A DNA stretch of 64,000 nt from Lactobacillus sp. (GCA_022484695.1 JAKVKU010000005.1:164776-228775); one strand, 5' to 3'. Counted from the stretch's first letter, positions 49,072 through 60,702 are shown. Translations and numbers: made by a program. Notes: generated by a model not told the origin, from the letters alone.

Positions 49072-51684
49072 ATGAATCCAGATAATTTCACACAAGCTGT
49101 CCAAGAGGCTTTGGCCCAAGCCCAACAAATCGCCGTCACGCGGCATCATGCCGATATTCACCTGGCCCATTTATTCAAGGCCTTGATTCAGCCTGGTGAA
49201 TTGTTACCCAATTTATTAAAGCAAAGTGGCGTTGAAACTGCGGGTTTTGAAGCCGCTATCGATAAGCAACTAGATCAAATTCCAACAGTCGAAGGTCAAA
49301 CTGCCTATGGCCAAAATATGACCCCTAAGTTATATCAACTCTTACAAGATGCCGATACAATTCGCCAGCAGTTCCATGATGATTATATTGCGGTAGATGT
49401 TTTACCCTTGGCATTGTTAAAACAAGCGGATTTACCAATCACCAAATATCTCTTAGATCAAGGGCTGACCGCTAAAAAATTAACTGAAGTCATTCAAAAT
49501 GTCCGGGGAAACGAACGGGTCACTTCTAAAACCCAAGAAGCCAATTACCAAGCCTTGGCTAAGTATGGGACGGATCTCGTCAAAGCCGTTCGGGCCGGTG
49601 ATCAAGATCCAATTATTGGTCGGGATGAAGAAATTCGGAATGTTATTCGAATTCTCTCGCGGAAAACCAAGAACAATCCCGTTTTAATTGGGGAACCCGG
49701 TGTGGGTAAAACAGCTATCGTTGAAGGTTTAGCTCAACGTATCGTCCATGGGGATGTCCCAGATAATTTAAAGCAGAAGACGATCATTTCCTTAGACATG
49801 GGTTCTTTGATTGCCGGGGCCAAGTACCGCGGCGAATTTGAAGAGCGTTTGAAGTCGGTTTTAAAAGAAGTTAAAAAAAGTGAAGGTCAAGTGATCCTCT
49901 TTATTGATGAGATCCATACCATTGTCGGGGCTGGTAAAGCTGAAGGGGCCATGGATGCCGGGAATCTGTTGAAACCAATGTTAGCCCGGGGTGAGTTACA
50001 TTTGATCGGGGCGACGACCTTAGATGAGTATCGGGAAAATATTGAAAAAGATAAAGCCTTAGAAAGACGTTTTCAGCGGGTGTTGGTCCAAGAACCAACC
50101 GTTGAAGAAACGATCATGATTTTACGGGGGTTAAAGGAACGCTTTGAAATTTTCCATGGGGTACGTATCCATGATAATGCCCTAGTGGCCGCCGCCACGT
50201 TGTCTAATCGTTACATTACGGATCGCTTTTTACCAGATAAAGCCATTGACTTAGTAGACGAAGCCAGTGCTAATATCAACGTGGAAATGAATTCGATGCC
50301 CACCGAGTTAGATCAGCAAATGCGTAAAATGATGGAACTGCAGATTGAAGAGGCTGCTTTAAATAAAGAAGTTGATCCCGCCTCTAAAGCGCGGCTAGCA
50401 GACGTCAAATCCCAAAAGGCCACGTTACAGGAGACCATTTCCCAGTTAAAAGCGAAATGGGACGCTGAAAAAGCGGAAATCAACGCCTTAAATGATAAAA
50501 AAGCCCAAATCGATAAGGCCAAGCATGAACTTGAAGACGCCGAAGCCAAGTATGACTTAGAAGCAGCCGCCCGCCTGCAACATGGCACGATCCCCAAATT
50601 ACAAGCTGAATTAAAACAACTTGAAGCCAGCGACAACCAAACTGAAAATTTAGTCCAGGAATCCGTGACCGCTGACGAGATCGCTGAAGTTGTCAGTCGC
50701 CAAACCGGCATTCCTGTGGCTAAATTGGTGGCCAGTGATCGGGAAAAACTGCTGCATTTAGCCGATGAATTGCACCAACGGGTGGTTGGCCAAGATGAGG
50801 CGGTTCAATCCGTAGCGGACGCCGTTTTAAGAAGTCGTGCTGGCTTGCAAGATCCAAATCGACCGCTGGGGTCTTTCTTATTCTTAGGGCCAACAGGTGT
50901 GGGTAAAACGGAATTAGCGAAGGCTTTGGCCAGCAATTTATTTGATTCAGAAAAACACATGGTGCGTATTGACATGAGTGAGTATATGGAAAAATATGCC
51001 GTCTCACGCCTAGTTGGAGCGGCACCGGGTTATGTGGGCTATGAAGAAGGGGGCCAATTGACGGAAGCCGTTCGCCGCAACCCTTATACGATCGTCTTAC
51101 TGGATGAAATTGAAAAAGCCCATCCGGATGTTTTTAATATTTTGCTGCAGGTCTTAGATGATGGCCGCCTCACCGATGGGCAGGGCCGAACTGTTGACTT
51201 TAAAAACACCATTATCATTATGACCTCTAACCTAGGTTCTGATATCTTATTAGATGCCCAGCAATCTGAAACGGGTATTACGGCGACTACCCGCCAGCAG
51301 GTACAAAACGTCTTACAGCAGCATTTTAAACCAGAATTTTTGAATCGGATCGATGATATCATTTTATTCCATCCGTTGGATATGAATGCCGTGAAGCAAA
51401 TCGTTGTGAAATTAGTGGCAGAACTATCCAAACGCCTGCGGGACCAAGATATTCAGTTGCAGGTTTCTGAAAAAGCCCAGGCTTGGATCGCTGACAAGGG
51501 GTACGATCCCGCCTTTGGGGCTAGACCACTGCAACGCTTTATCACGAATCAAGTGGAGACGCCATTAGCCAAACAGTTAATCGGCGGCCAGATTTTGCCC
51601 CATTCTAAGGTGACAATTGATCTAAATGAAGATAAATTGATTTTTAACAGTGAAAAAATGTCCGAACATCAGGTAATTGTTTAA
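49072..51684 (+). CDS. clpB: ATP-dependent disaggregase ClpB
   Basis: This 870-residue AAA+ chaperone rescues aggregated proteins with DnaK. It has the N-terminal Clp repeats, a first AAA module (Walker [14 protein letters not shown], Walker [12 protein letters not shown]), the long coiled-coil middle domain (about 400-525) that distinguishes ClpB from ClpC, and a second AAA module (Walker [29 protein letters not shown] Walker B). ATG 49072 follows AAGGAG at 11 bases; the frame opens at 49051. No CtsR or CIRCE operator is evident upstream. Confidence 0.95.
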   Translation: MNPDNFTQAVQEALAQAQQIAVTRHHADIHLAHLFKALIQPGELLPNLLKQSGVETAGFEAAIDKQLDQIPTVEGQTAYGQNMTPKLYQLLQDADTIRQQFHDDYIAVDVLPLALLKQADLPITKYLLDQGLTAKKLTEVIQNVRGNERVTSKTQEANYQALAKYGTDLVKAVRAGDQDPIIGRDEEIRNVIRILSRKTKNNPVLIGEPGVGKTAIVEGLAQRIVHGDVPDNLKQKTIISLDMGSLIAGAKYRGEFEERLKSVLKEVKKSEGQVILFIDEIHTIVGAGKAEGAMDAGNLLKPMLARGELHLIGATTLDEYRENIEKDKALERRFQRVLVQEPTVEETIMILRGLKERFEIFHGVRIHDNALVAAATLSNRYITDRFLPDKAIDLVDEASANINVEMNSMPTELDQQMRKMMELQIEEAALNKEVDPASKARLADVKSQKATLQETISQLKAKWDAEKAEINALNDKKAQIDKAKHELEDAEAKYDLEAAARLQHGTIPKLQAELKQLEASDNQTENLVQESVTADEIAEVVSRQTGIPVAKLVASDREKLLHLADELHQRVVGQDEAVQSVADAVLRSRAGLQDPNRPLGSFLFLGPTGVGKTELAKALASNLFDSEKHMVRIDMSEYMEKYAVSRLVGAAPGYVGYEEGGQLTEAVRRNPYTIVLLDEIEKAHPDVFNILLQVLDDGRLTDGQGRTVDFKNTIIIMTSNLGSDILLDAQQSETGITATTRQQVQNVLQQHFKPEFLNRIDDIILFHPLDMNAVKQIVVKLVAELSKRLRDQDIQLQVSEKAQAWIADKGYDPAFGARPLQRFITNQVETPLAKQLIGGQILPHSKVTIDLNEDKLIFNSEKMSEHQVIV

Positions 51685-51698
51685 TTTTGCCTTGCTTC

Positions 51699-51737
51699 AA
51701 AGCCCAAGTCATAGTATTATATTGTTTGTGGGCTTTT
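51699..51737 (+). terminator. Terminator after clpB
   Basis: AAAGCCCA (51699-51706) pairs with TGGGCTTT (51729-51736), with T following. The loop is 22 bases. Confidence 0.65.
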
Positions 51738-51818
51738 AGAGTCTAATTGGATATGATCTCACGTCATCCAAATTAAGTACAGTTCGAAGAATTTGATTAT
51801 AAAGGAGTTTGAATAGAC

Positions 51819-52004
51819 ATGGCAGTTCCAGCAAGAAAAACATCAAAGACTAAGAAACGCATGCGTCGTGGCCATATCAAATTGAATGTACCTAACATTC
51901 ATTTTGACGCTACTAGCGGCGAATATCGTTTAAGCCACCACGTTTCACCAAAAGGCTTTTACAAGGGCCAACAAGTGGTTAATATCGATAAAACGCAGAA
52001 CTAA
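51819..52004 (+). CDS. rpmF: 50S ribosomal protein L32, cysteine-free form
   Basis: This 61-residue protein begins [19 protein letters not shown] and ends in the usual [18 protein letters not shown] block. The four cysteines that bind zinc in many L32 proteins are absent: the positions read HFDATSGEY and SPKGFY. It is thus the zinc-independent type. AAAGGAG lies before ATG 51819. Confidence 0.95.
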   Translation: MAVPARKTSKTKKRMRRGHIKLNVPNIHFDATSGEYRLSHHVSPKGFYKGQQVVNIDKTQN

Positions 52005-52015
52005 TAAAGTTATTG

Positions 52016-52046
52016 AAGACCGGGATGAACTAATGTCCGGTCTTTT
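52016..52046 (+). terminator. Terminator after rpmF
   Basis: AAGACCGG (52016-52023) pairs with CCGGTCTT (52037-52044), followed by T. Confidence 0.8.
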
Positions 52047-52092
52047 ATTTATGATTAAAATGAAGCCATTTAAAGCGAAAAGAGTCGATAAA

Positions 52093-52815
52093 ATGCGGGT
52101 AAAACGTTTCTTTCTAGGCCTAAGTCTGCTATTGAGCGTAGTGGTATTGGCAGCTTGTCAAAATCAAAAAATCAGTAATTTACAAAATCAATATCATGCT
52201 GATGGGATGGCTACGGTGATTAAGGGCAATACCAAAGCTAAGTCTGTTCAATATCGCATTGATCAGCAAGCTTGGCAAACTGCCAAGGTGAACGGGGGAA
52301 CTTTTGTGGTGACGGTGCCAATTAGTGACCAGACCCAAAAATTAACCTTTAAGACCGCTAGTGACCGCCAAAAAGCCACGGTGAGCAAGTCAACACCGGT
52401 GATGGCCTTTGCGAAATTTGGGATGATTTATGGGGCAGCTACCCAACAAAATCCCAATGCTGTCCAAATTCGATCAGAATTATTGCGCCGAGCTAATTAT
52501 AATGGGGTTATCGGCCAAAATAACGGGACCCAGATTCGGGCGGTGGTGGCCGATCAACAATTGATGGGTTTGACCGTTATTGCCCAAACAGCAGCCTTAA
52601 AAAAGGCCCAGAATTTAAACCAATTTGGGTCAACCTTAGGCACGTTAGCCGGAGTGAGTGGGGCAGATGCTAAAACTGTTCTGACGAAATTTGAAGCGGC
52701 TGTGAAATCAGCTAAAAAAGGGAAGACAACGATCAATACCATTAAGTCTAAAGACATTAATTTTGACGTGGCCTTCTCCAATGATGAGATATTTATTTAT
52801 ATGACCCACCAATAG
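52093..52815 (+). CDS. Lipoprotein of unknown function
   Basis: This protein of about 240 residues has a lipoprotein signal: RVKRFF, a hydrophobic stretch, then the lipobox VVLAAC with the modified Cys near residue 17. The mature part begins with an Ig-like region (MATVIKGNTKAKSVQYRI; VNGGTFVVTVPISDQTQKL), suggesting a surface beta-sandwich. No family is recognised. The frame is open back to 52033 inside the rpmF terminator, and ATG 52060 is an alternative. The ribosome binding site is weak (AAAAGAG). Confidence 0.75.
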   Translation: MRVKRFFLGLSLLLSVVVLAACQNQKISNLQNQYHADGMATVIKGNTKAKSVQYRIDQQAWQTAKVNGGTFVVTVPISDQTQKLTFKTASDRQKATVSKSTPVMAFAKFGMIYGAATQQNPNAVQIRSELLRRANYNGVIGQNNGTQIRAVVADQQLMGLTVIAQTAALKKAQNLNQFGSTLGTLAGVSGADAKTVLTKFEAAVKSAKKGKTTINTIKSKDINFDVAFSNDEIFIYMTHQ

Positions 52816-52827
52816 CTTTTTGGTGGC

Positions 52828-53826
52828 CTAAGACAACAACTGGGCGTTAACGATTAAGTTTTGATTAATCGTTGCGTCTTTTTGTATGGCGCCTAACAGT
52901 TTTTGACAGTTGGTTAAAACTTCAGACAGGGGACAGGCATAACTGTGAATGTGCTGGGCTTGCACAAATTGTGCCTGTTTTTCGGTAAGACTGGGGGCGA
53001 TGAAGTAGAGATTATTGGGATCAAGTGAGCTGGTAAGTAATGTCAATAATAGGTCAAAGTCAGAGACGATCAATTTAGTGGCCGCCGGTAGTGCCGCCGG
53101 TTCAAAGCGGTTGGCGCTAGTAAGTTGTAATTTGAACTTGGCAATGGCTTGATGCTGTTTTACGGCCTTGAGCAAGTCTATTTTTAAGGTGGCATCTGAG
53201 TAGGGGGCCAGCGGTGGGGTAGCCTGGACATAGATTAACTGTTGCACAGCACTATCAAGATCATTTAACATGTTTTGCAAAGCTAGTTCTGAACTCAAAG
53301 TAATTTGCGGATAATCTAGGGCATTAGGACTAGTGCCCACTTTAAAATAGGGTATATCCATTTCGTAAAGTTGATATATTAAATCATCTTGAAAACGATC
53401 TCCTAACAAAATGAGATAAGTTTGGGGGGTGAGCTGGGGTAGCAAGTCCGTCAAGGTTTCTGGTAAGATGATGGTAGCGGATAGTTTTAAAGTACCAAAT
53501 GCCAATAGCAATTGGGTAACTAACGTATTGTTTAAGGCACTGTCACTATCCGGCAAGACACAATAAATCAACGGCTTTGCCAACATTGCTGTGGTGCGGG
53601 CAGCATCTGGTTGCTGTTCAGCCACAAAACTGCCTGAACCTTGTTTGCGATAAATTAAACCAGCTTGTTCTAAGTCATTTAAGGCCCGCTTAGAAGTGAT
53701 GCGACTGACCTGGTATTGCTTGGCTAATTCTTGTTCGGTGGGGACCTTGGCATTAACGGGGAGCTGGCCGCTGGTGATAGCTTGGCTTAAATCGTCAATG
53801 ATTATTTGGTATAGGCTCTTTTTCAT
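52828..53826 (-). CDS. GntR-family transcriptional regulator
   Basis: This 332-residue protein has an N-terminal GntR winged helix (about 1-70; VPTEQELAKQYQVSRITSKR, LEQAGLIYRKQGSGSFV). The remaining 260 residues resemble a weakly conserved periplasmic-binding-protein-like sensor domain, as in AraR-type regulators, rather than the common FCD or UTRA domains; this is inferred from length and alternating helix/strand pattern. ATG 53826 follows GAGGTGA; the frame opens at GTG 53835 inside that site. The target genes are not apparent; both neighbours are convergent or separately terminated. Confidence 0.8.
   Translation of the reverse strand: MKKSLYQIIIDDLSQAITSGQLPVNAKVPTEQELAKQYQVSRITSKRALNDLEQAGLIYRKQGSGSFVAEQQPDAARTTAMLAKPLIYCVLPDSDSALNNTLVTQLLLAFGTLKLSATIILPETLTDLLPQLTPQTYLILLGDRFQDDLIYQLYEMDIPYFKVGTSPNALDYPQITLSSELALQNMLNDLDSAVQQLIYVQATPPLAPYSDATLKIDLLKAVKQHQAIAKFKLQLTSANRFEPAALPAATKLIVSDFDLLLTLLTSSLDPNNLYFIAPSLTEKQAQFVQAQHIHSYACPLSEVLTNCQKLLGAIQKDATINQNLIVNAQLLS
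52849..52883 (+). terminator. Terminator for the lipoprotein gene, overlapping the gntR 3' end
   Basis: AACGATTAA (52849-52857) pairs with TTAATCGTT (52865-52873), then GCGTCTTTTT. A second hairpin, CCACCAA/TTGGTGG, lies at the lipoprotein stop (about 52806-52826). Confidence 0.6.
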
Positions 53827-53857
53827 GAGATTCACCTCGACTTAAAATGATATAGTC

Positions 53858-53884
53858 AGTATACCATAATTTTGGCTTCCTCAA
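53858..53884 (-). promoter_or_regulatory. Promoter of the GntR-family gene
   Basis: On the minus strand an extended minus-10, TGGTATACT (53866-53858), lies 15 bases after TTGAGG (53884-53879). The region around TATACTGACTATAT could hold an autoregulatory operator. Confidence 0.5.
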
Positions 53885-53891
53885 AAAGGGC

Positions 53892-53923
53892 AAAAAAATA
53901 GTCTAAGCACAACTGCTTAGACT
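53892..53923 (-). terminator. Terminator after the DUF2929 gene
   Basis: On the minus strand AGTCTAAGCA (53923-53914) pairs with TGCTTAGACT (53909-53900), followed by a T run. Confidence 0.88.
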
Positions 53924-53937
53924 GGGTCATACGGGCT

Positions 53938-54129
53938 TTATTTAGAGCTAATTTTTTGAGACCATTTCAGCAATGCTGGCATGAAGCCTAAAAGAATTGC
54001 AAATACTGCGGCCATACCCATAGCTTGGGCAGGTACGAAAGTTGTTTGCGTTAAGGCTGAGCCAATAAAGCCAATGATAAACCCAAAGATAATGCCCCAA
54101 AAGACCATCATAATGTAACGCATCGACAT
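53938..54129 (-). CDS. DUF2929 (YjzD-like) small membrane protein
   Basis: This 63-residue protein has two membrane helices (about 4-24 and 32-52) and a short basic tail (LKWSQKISSK). It resembles the DUF2929/YjzD family of Firmicutes, whose role is not established. AGAAGG precedes ATG 54129; ATG 54123 is an alternative. It is divergent from dnaE. Confidence 0.75.
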   Translation of the reverse strand: MSMRYIMMVFWGIIFGFIIGFIGSALTQTTFVPAQAMGMAAVFAILLGFMPALLKWSQKISSK

Positions 54130-54242
54130 AGGACCTTCTTTCATCACGATGATTGCTTTATAGTATAGCATAATTTCAATTTCAACGGGAACCTGTTATC
54201 TTTAACTTATCTATATTTTCTATATTTTTTAAGAGGTGCACT

Positions 54243-57200
54243 ATGGTATTTGCACAATTACAAGTGAAAACGACTTACAGTTTGTTACAAAGCCCCACAA
54301 CAATCAAGGACTTAGTCGATTCGGCCAAGGCTTTAGGGTACACATCTTTAGCCATTACGGATCACAATGTGGTCTACGGCTTGGTGGATTTTTACAAATA
54401 TTGTCAAGCTGTGGGTATCAAACCCATATTAGGCCTTACCGCCAATTTTTTGAGCCTATTAGATCCTGAAAGTAAAACGACCTATCCTTATTTGTTGTAT
54501 GCCAAGAATAACCAGGGTTATGAGCATTTATTGGAAATTTCAACGGCCATCATGTTACATCCCGAACAGCCCGTGGCCTTAGAAACAGTGGCGGATAGTC
54601 TGCAGGATTTGATCATGGTCTTACCTCCCCGTGGCGAGTTGGAGTATTTGGCGGGGACGCAGGATACGGCCACCCAAGTCAAGTATTTGCATCAATTGTT
54701 GCATTGGCTCGATCCCCAAAACTTAGCCATTGGTCTGACCGTTCAGGGCAACTATAGCCATCAGCTCAGTAAACTTCAAATGGTGGCTGATCAAACCCAA
54801 ATCGCCCTGTGTGCTCTGGGTAAAGTAGACTATATTAAACCCCAACAAGCTTTTGAGGCGGCGGTTTTAGAACACATCGCCGCCGGTACTAAATTACAAC
54901 CTACGGCCATTTCGGACTTACAAACCGGCCCCTTCTTTTTGCCAGCACCAGACGTTGCCGCAGCAGCCTTTGACAAGGCGGGGCTTTCCCAAGCCTTAGC
55001 TATGACTGATTGGATCGCTGCCAATTGTAATGTGACCCTAAGCCTGCACCATCGCACCCAATTGCCCCAATATCGGGTCCCCACTGGCCTAACTGCGGAC
55101 ACTTATTTGCAACAATTGGTGACTGCCGGCTTAAAAAAGCGCTTGGGGCAAACGATTCCAGCGGCTTACCAACAACGGGCAGACTATGAATTACAAGTGA
55201 TCCAGAAGATGGGCTTTTCAGATTACTTTTTGATTGTTTGGGATGTGATCAATTATGCCCATCAGGTTCATATCATGACTGGTGCCGGTCGGGGGTCGGC
55301 CGCGGGGTCATTAGTGGCTTATGCTTTGGCCATCACCGAAGTTGATCCACTGGTTTACAATTTACTTTTTGAACGATTTTTAAATCCCAACCGGGCTAAC
55401 ATGCCTGATATCGACTTAGACATTCCGGATAATCGCCGTGATGAACTATTGGCCTATGTTTACCAGCACTATGGGGCCAATCATGTGGCCCAAATCATTA
55501 CCTTTGGCACCCTAGCGGCTAAAATGGCGTTACGGGACGTGGGCCGGGTTTTTGGCATCAGTATGCCAGAAGCCAACGCCTGGTCTAAAGCAGTCCCTAA
55601 CGTCTTGAAAATCACCTTACAGCAAGCTTTGGCCCAATCTCCCAGTCTACAGAAGATTGTCCACGAAAATAAAACCAATGAATTGATTTTTCAAACTGCT
55701 GCTCAGTTAGAAGGGTTGCCCCGGCATTACTCCACCCATGCGGCTGGGGTCGTCTTAAGCGATGAACCTTTGACCAAGCGGGTCGCCTTACAAATGGGCG
55801 GTGATGAACTGCCTTTGACCCAGTATCCCATGGGCAATGTGGAAGAGGTCGGTTTGTTGAAGATGGATTTCTTGGGCTTGAAGAATTTGAATATTTTAGC
55901 CCAGACGGTGGCGGACGTGCAGCGGGAATATCAGCCTGATTTCGATCAAAAGCAGATCCCCTTAGATGATCCTAAAACCTTGGCTCTTTTTCAACAAGGG
56001 GATACCAATGGGGTATTTCAGTTTGAATCTGAAGGCATCAAACGGGTCTTGCGGCGTTTACACCCGGATTCATTTGAAGATATCGTGGCGACAAATGCCT
56101 TATACCGCCCCGGACCCATGGAAAATATAGATACGTTTATTGCCCGTAAAAATGGCCTAGAACCCGTGATCTATCCAGATGAGGCCCTGGCGCCGATTTT
56201 AAAACCCACTTATGGCATTTTGGTCTATCAAGAACAAGTCATGCAAGCTGCTAGTATTATGGGGGGCTTCACGTTGGGGGAAGCCGATTTACTGCGTCGG
56301 GCCATGAGCAAAAAGAAAAAAGCCGTTATTGATGAGAACAAACAACGGTTCATTGAAGGGGCCGTTGAAAAGGGGATCGCCATTGATTCGGCCCGCTTAG
56401 TGTACGAATATATTGAGAGTTTTGCCAATTATGGGTTTAACCGCTCCCACGCGGTGGCTTATAGTAAATTAGCTTTTTGGCTAGCCTATTTAAAATGTCA
56501 TTTTCCCGCTAGTTTTTTTGTGGCCCTGTTGAATTCAACCATTGGCAACAATATCAAGACTAAAACCTATCTTCAAGAAGCCAAAAAACGCCACATTGTG
56601 ATCTTAGGCCCTGACATTAACCACAGCGCCCAGGAATATACGCTACAAGCCAATCAGATCAGATTTGGGTTTATTTCTATTAAGGGGATGCGCCGGGATT
56701 TTATTGAGGCGATTTTGACCGCCCGGCAAGCCGGTGAATTTAAAGACTTTAATGATTTCTTACGCCGTTTGCCCAAAAAGTTTGTAAAACCGGATTATCT
56801 GACGCCTTTGATCAAGGTTGGTGTGTTTGATAGTTTGATCCCAAATCGCCATCAACTCCTGACAAATTTGGAGAAGTTGATCAATACCGTGACTTTGGCA
56901 GGAGACTCAATGTCGTTATTTGAAATCCTGACCCCGGAAATGGCTTATGTGGATGACTATTCCAAATCACAAAAGATTGAACTGGAAGCTGAATTACTGG
57001 GGACTTATATTTCTGGTCACCCCTTAGAGCGCTTTGAGAAGATCCCCCATGTGGCTATTTCAGAGTTACAACCAGACAAATCTGGTTCGGTGCTGTATTA
57101 TGTACGTAAAGTTAAAGTTATTCGCACCAAAAAGGGGGATCAAATGGCTTTTTTGAGCGGGGAAGATTTGTCCCAAAGTTTTGGGGTCACGATTTTTCCC

Positions 57201-57575
57201 AATGTCTTTAAACGGGTGGCTGATTGGTTAGACCGGGAACAAAATTTGGTGATCAAAGGCAAATTTGAGTGGGATAAGGAACATGCCCCCCAATTGATTG
57301 CCCAAAGCCTTGCCCAAGCGGCCCCAATCTTACAGCAGCAGGCACAATTAAAACGGTTATTCTTACAATTTCCACCAGAACGGGACACTGCAGGTTTTCG
57401 AGAACAAGTTTATCAATTGTTGATGGCGCATCGGGGCCATACCCCGGTGGTGATTTTCTTAAAGCGTGAGGACAAAAAAATATTGCTCAAAGATGATCAT
57501 TGGATCACTTGGTCGCAAGAATTGGCCCAAGATTTACAACAAATTTTAGGGTCAGAAAATATCGTTTTCAGATAA
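54243..57575 (+). CDS. dnaE: DNA polymerase III subunit alpha (DnaE)
   Basis: This 1110-residue replicative polymerase has the N-terminal PHP domain (AQLQVKTTYSLLQSP; ITDHNVVYGLVDFY), the polymerase core with catalytic aspartates (MPDIDLDIPDNRRDEL), a block GRGSAAGSLVAYAL, a helix-hairpin-helix and a C-terminal OB-fold. In Firmicutes a second polymerase, PolC, does most elongation while DnaE extends RNA primers. It is shorter than E. coli DnaE, as usual for the DnaE3 type. ATG 54243 follows AAGAGGTG. Confidence 0.96.
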   Translation: MVFAQLQVKTTYSLLQSPTTIKDLVDSAKALGYTSLAITDHNVVYGLVDFYKYCQAVGIKPILGLTANFLSLLDPESKTTYPYLLYAKNNQGYEHLLEISTAIMLHPEQPVALETVADSLQDLIMVLPPRGELEYLAGTQDTATQVKYLHQLLHWLDPQNLAIGLTVQGNYSHQLSKLQMVADQTQIALCALGKVDYIKPQQAFEAAVLEHIAAGTKLQPTAISDLQTGPFFLPAPDVAAAAFDKAGLSQALAMTDWIAANCNVTLSLHHRTQLPQYRVPTGLTADTYLQQLVTAGLKKRLGQTIPAAYQQRADYELQVIQKMGFSDYFLIVWDVINYAHQVHIMTGAGRGSAAGSLVAYALAITEVDPLVYNLLFERFLNPNRANMPDIDLDIPDNRRDELLAYVYQHYGANHVAQIITFGTLAAKMALRDVGRVFGISMPEANAWSKAVPNVLKITLQQALAQSPSLQKIVHENKTNELIFQTAAQLEGLPRHYSTHAAGVVLSDEPLTKRVALQMGGDELPLTQYPMGNVEEVGLLKMDFLGLKNLNILAQTVADVQREYQPDFDQKQIPLDDPKTLALFQQGDTNGVFQFESEGIKRVLRRLHPDSFEDIVATNALYRPGPMENIDTFIARKNGLEPVIYPDEALAPILKPTYGILVYQEQVMQAASIMGGFTLGEADLLRRAMSKKKKAVIDENKQRFIEGAVEKGIAIDSARLVYEYIESFANYGFNRSHAVAYSKLAFWLAYLKCHFPASFFVALLNSTIGNNIKTKTYLQEAKKRHIVILGPDINHSAQEYTLQANQIRFGFISIKGMRRDFIEAILTARQAGEFKDFNDFLRRLPKKFVKPDYLTPLIKVGVFDSLIPNRHQLLTNLEKLINTVTLAGDSMSLFEILTPEMAYVDDYSKSQKIELEAELLGTYISGHPLERFEKIPHVAISELQPDKSGSVLYYVRKVKVIRTKKGDQMAFLSGEDLSQSFGVTIFPNVFKRVADWLDREQNLVIKGKFEWDKEHAPQLIAQSLAQAAPILQQQAQLKRLFLQFPPERDTAGFREQVYQLLMAHRGHTPVVIFLKREDKKILLKDDHWITWSQELAQDLQQILGSENIVFR

Positions 57576-58674
<1,099 letters not shown>

Positions 58675-58749
58675 TATTTCCAAAAAGATGATTTTTTGTT
58701 ATCTTTTATATCAGCATTAAATTATATATCTAAGGAGAGATTTCAATCT

Positions 58750-60519
58750 ATGAAAAAGACCAAAATTGTCAGCACATTAGGCCCCGCAAGTAATGATGTT
58801 GAAACCATTACAAAATTAATCGAAGCAGGTGCTAACGTTTTCCGTTTTAACTTTTCCCATGGTGATCATGAAGAACATCTAGCACGGATGAACATGGTTC
58901 ACGAAGCAGAAAAGAAAACCGGTAAAATTGTTGGTATCGTATTAGATACCAAGGGTGCCGAAATTCGGACAACTGTTCAAAAGAACAAGGGCTTTGATGC
59001 ACATACAGGGGATACCATTCGTATCTCCATGGATGACACCTTAGAAGGCACACCTGAAAAGATTGCCGTTACATACCCTGGCTTGTATGATGATACACAC
59101 GTCGGTGGTCATGTATTGATTGATGATGGCTTAGTTGATTTAAAGATCACTGAAAAAGACGATGCCAACAAAGAACTTGTAACTGAAGTTCAAAATGACG
59201 GCTATATCGGTTCTCGTAAAGGTGTTAATGCACCTGGTGTTGAAATCCGCTTACCAGGGATTACTGAAAAAGATAGCGACGATATTCGTTTTGGCTTGGA
59301 TCACGACATTAACTTTATTTCCGCAAGTTTCGTTCGTAAAGCCCAAGACGTTTTAGATATTCGTGAACTTTTAGAAGAAAAACATAAAGAAAACGTTCAA
59401 ATCTTCCCTAAAATCGAATCCCAAGAAGGTATCGATAATATTGATGATATCTTAAAGGTTTCTGATGGCTTAATGGTTGCCCGTGGCGATATGGGTGTTG
59501 AAATTCCTTATGAAAACGTCCCATTTGTTCAAAAACGTTTGATCAAGAAATGTAACGCTTTAGGCAAACCAGTTATCACTGCTACACAAATGTTAGATTC
59601 CATGCAAGAAAATCCACGGCCAACTCGTGCTGAAGTAACCGATGTTGCTAACTCTGTCTTAGACGGTACTGATGCAACTATGCTTTCTGGCGAAAGTGCT
59701 AATGGGGATTACCCTGTTGAAGCTGTTGCAGCTATGAGCAAAATCGACCAATATACTGAAGAAGAAGTTAGCAACTCTGGTGTATTAGCTTCTGAACGTT
59801 TCAATGCTTTTGCAACCACAAATGCCACTGAATCTTTAGGCCAATCTGTGGTACGTATTGCTGAAGACTTGAACATTAAAACAATCGTTGCAGCTACCGC
59901 TTCTGGTTACACTGCGCGCATGATTTCTAAGTATCGGCCTAATGCTGATATTTTAGCTTTAACTTTTGATGAAGATACCCAACGGGGCTTGACGATCAAC
60001 TGGGGTGTTGATCCTATCTTGACGGACAAACCTGCTACAACTGATGATATGTTCACCGCTGCTACCCAATTATCCCAAGACCTTGGTTTTGCCAAGGAAG
60101 GCGATTTGATCTTGATCGTTGCCGGTGTGCCTGTTGGTGAAAGCGGCACAACTAATTTGGTCAAAGTTCAATTAATTGGCTCTAAATTAACTCGGGGCCA
60201 AGGTGTCGGCGATGAAACTGTCGTTGGTAAAGCTGTTGTCGCCAATTCCGCTAAGGAAGCTGTCGATAATGCCGTTGATGGTGGTATCTTAGTTACTAAG
60301 ACTACTGATAAAGACTACTTGCCAGCTATTGAAAAGTCTTCTGCCTTAGTTGTTGAAACTGGTGGTTTGACTTCTCACGCTGCTGTTGTCGGGATTGCCA
60401 TGGGTATTCCAGTCGTTGTTGGTGCTGAAAATGCCACTTCATTGATTAAAGATGGTGAAGTTATCACTGTTGATTCCCGTCGTGGGGTCATCTACCGTGG
60501 GGCTTCTAACTCACTTTAA
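58750..60519 (+). CDS. pyk: Pyruvate kinase
   Basis: This 589-residue enzyme makes pyruvate and ATP from phosphoenolpyruvate. It has the barrel with the start KKTKIVSTLGPASN, the catalytic lysine block QIFPKIESQEG, MVARGDMGVEIP and ITATQMLDSM. Like Bacillus enzymes it carries an extra C-terminal PEP-utilising domain (about 490-589) with GGLTSHAAVVGIAMGIPVVV. ATG 58750 follows AAGGAGAG. Confidence 0.97.
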   Translation: MKKTKIVSTLGPASNDVETITKLIEAGANVFRFNFSHGDHEEHLARMNMVHEAEKKTGKIVGIVLDTKGAEIRTTVQKNKGFDAHTGDTIRISMDDTLEGTPEKIAVTYPGLYDDTHVGGHVLIDDGLVDLKITEKDDANKELVTEVQNDGYIGSRKGVNAPGVEIRLPGITEKDSDDIRFGLDHDINFISASFVRKAQDVLDIRELLEEKHKENVQIFPKIESQEGIDNIDDILKVSDGLMVARGDMGVEIPYENVPFVQKRLIKKCNALGKPVITATQMLDSMQENPRPTRAEVTDVANSVLDGTDATMLSGESANGDYPVEAVAAMSKIDQYTEEEVSNSGVLASERFNAFATTNATESLGQSVVRIAEDLNIKTIVAATASGYTARMISKYRPNADILALTFDEDTQRGLTINWGVDPILTDKPATTDDMFTAATQLSQDLGFAKEGDLILIVAGVPVGESGTTNLVKVQLIGSKLTRGQGVGDETVVGKAVVANSAKEAVDNAVDGGILVTKTTDKDYLPAIEKSSALVVETGGLTSHAAVVGIAMGIPVVVGAENATSLIKDGEVITVDSRRGVIYRGASNSL

Positions 60520-60580
60520 TTTGAATCTCTTTTCTAGAATAGTTTTATAATTTCAAAAATATAATGTATTAAATTATTGA

Positions 60581-60630
60581 AGAAAGCTAAGACGACTTGA
60601 TCACTCATCTTAGCTTTCTTTTCTTTTTTT
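60581..60630 (+). terminator. Terminator after pyk
   Basis: AGAAAGCTAAGA (60581-60592) pairs with TCTTAGCTTTCT (60608-60619), followed by a T-rich run to 60630. Confidence 0.9.
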
Positions 60631-60702
60631 ATGGTCTGGCACTTTTTTTTAGGGTGTATTTTTGTTAAGCTAAGTAAGATATTGATGAAAGTGGTGTTGT
60701 CT

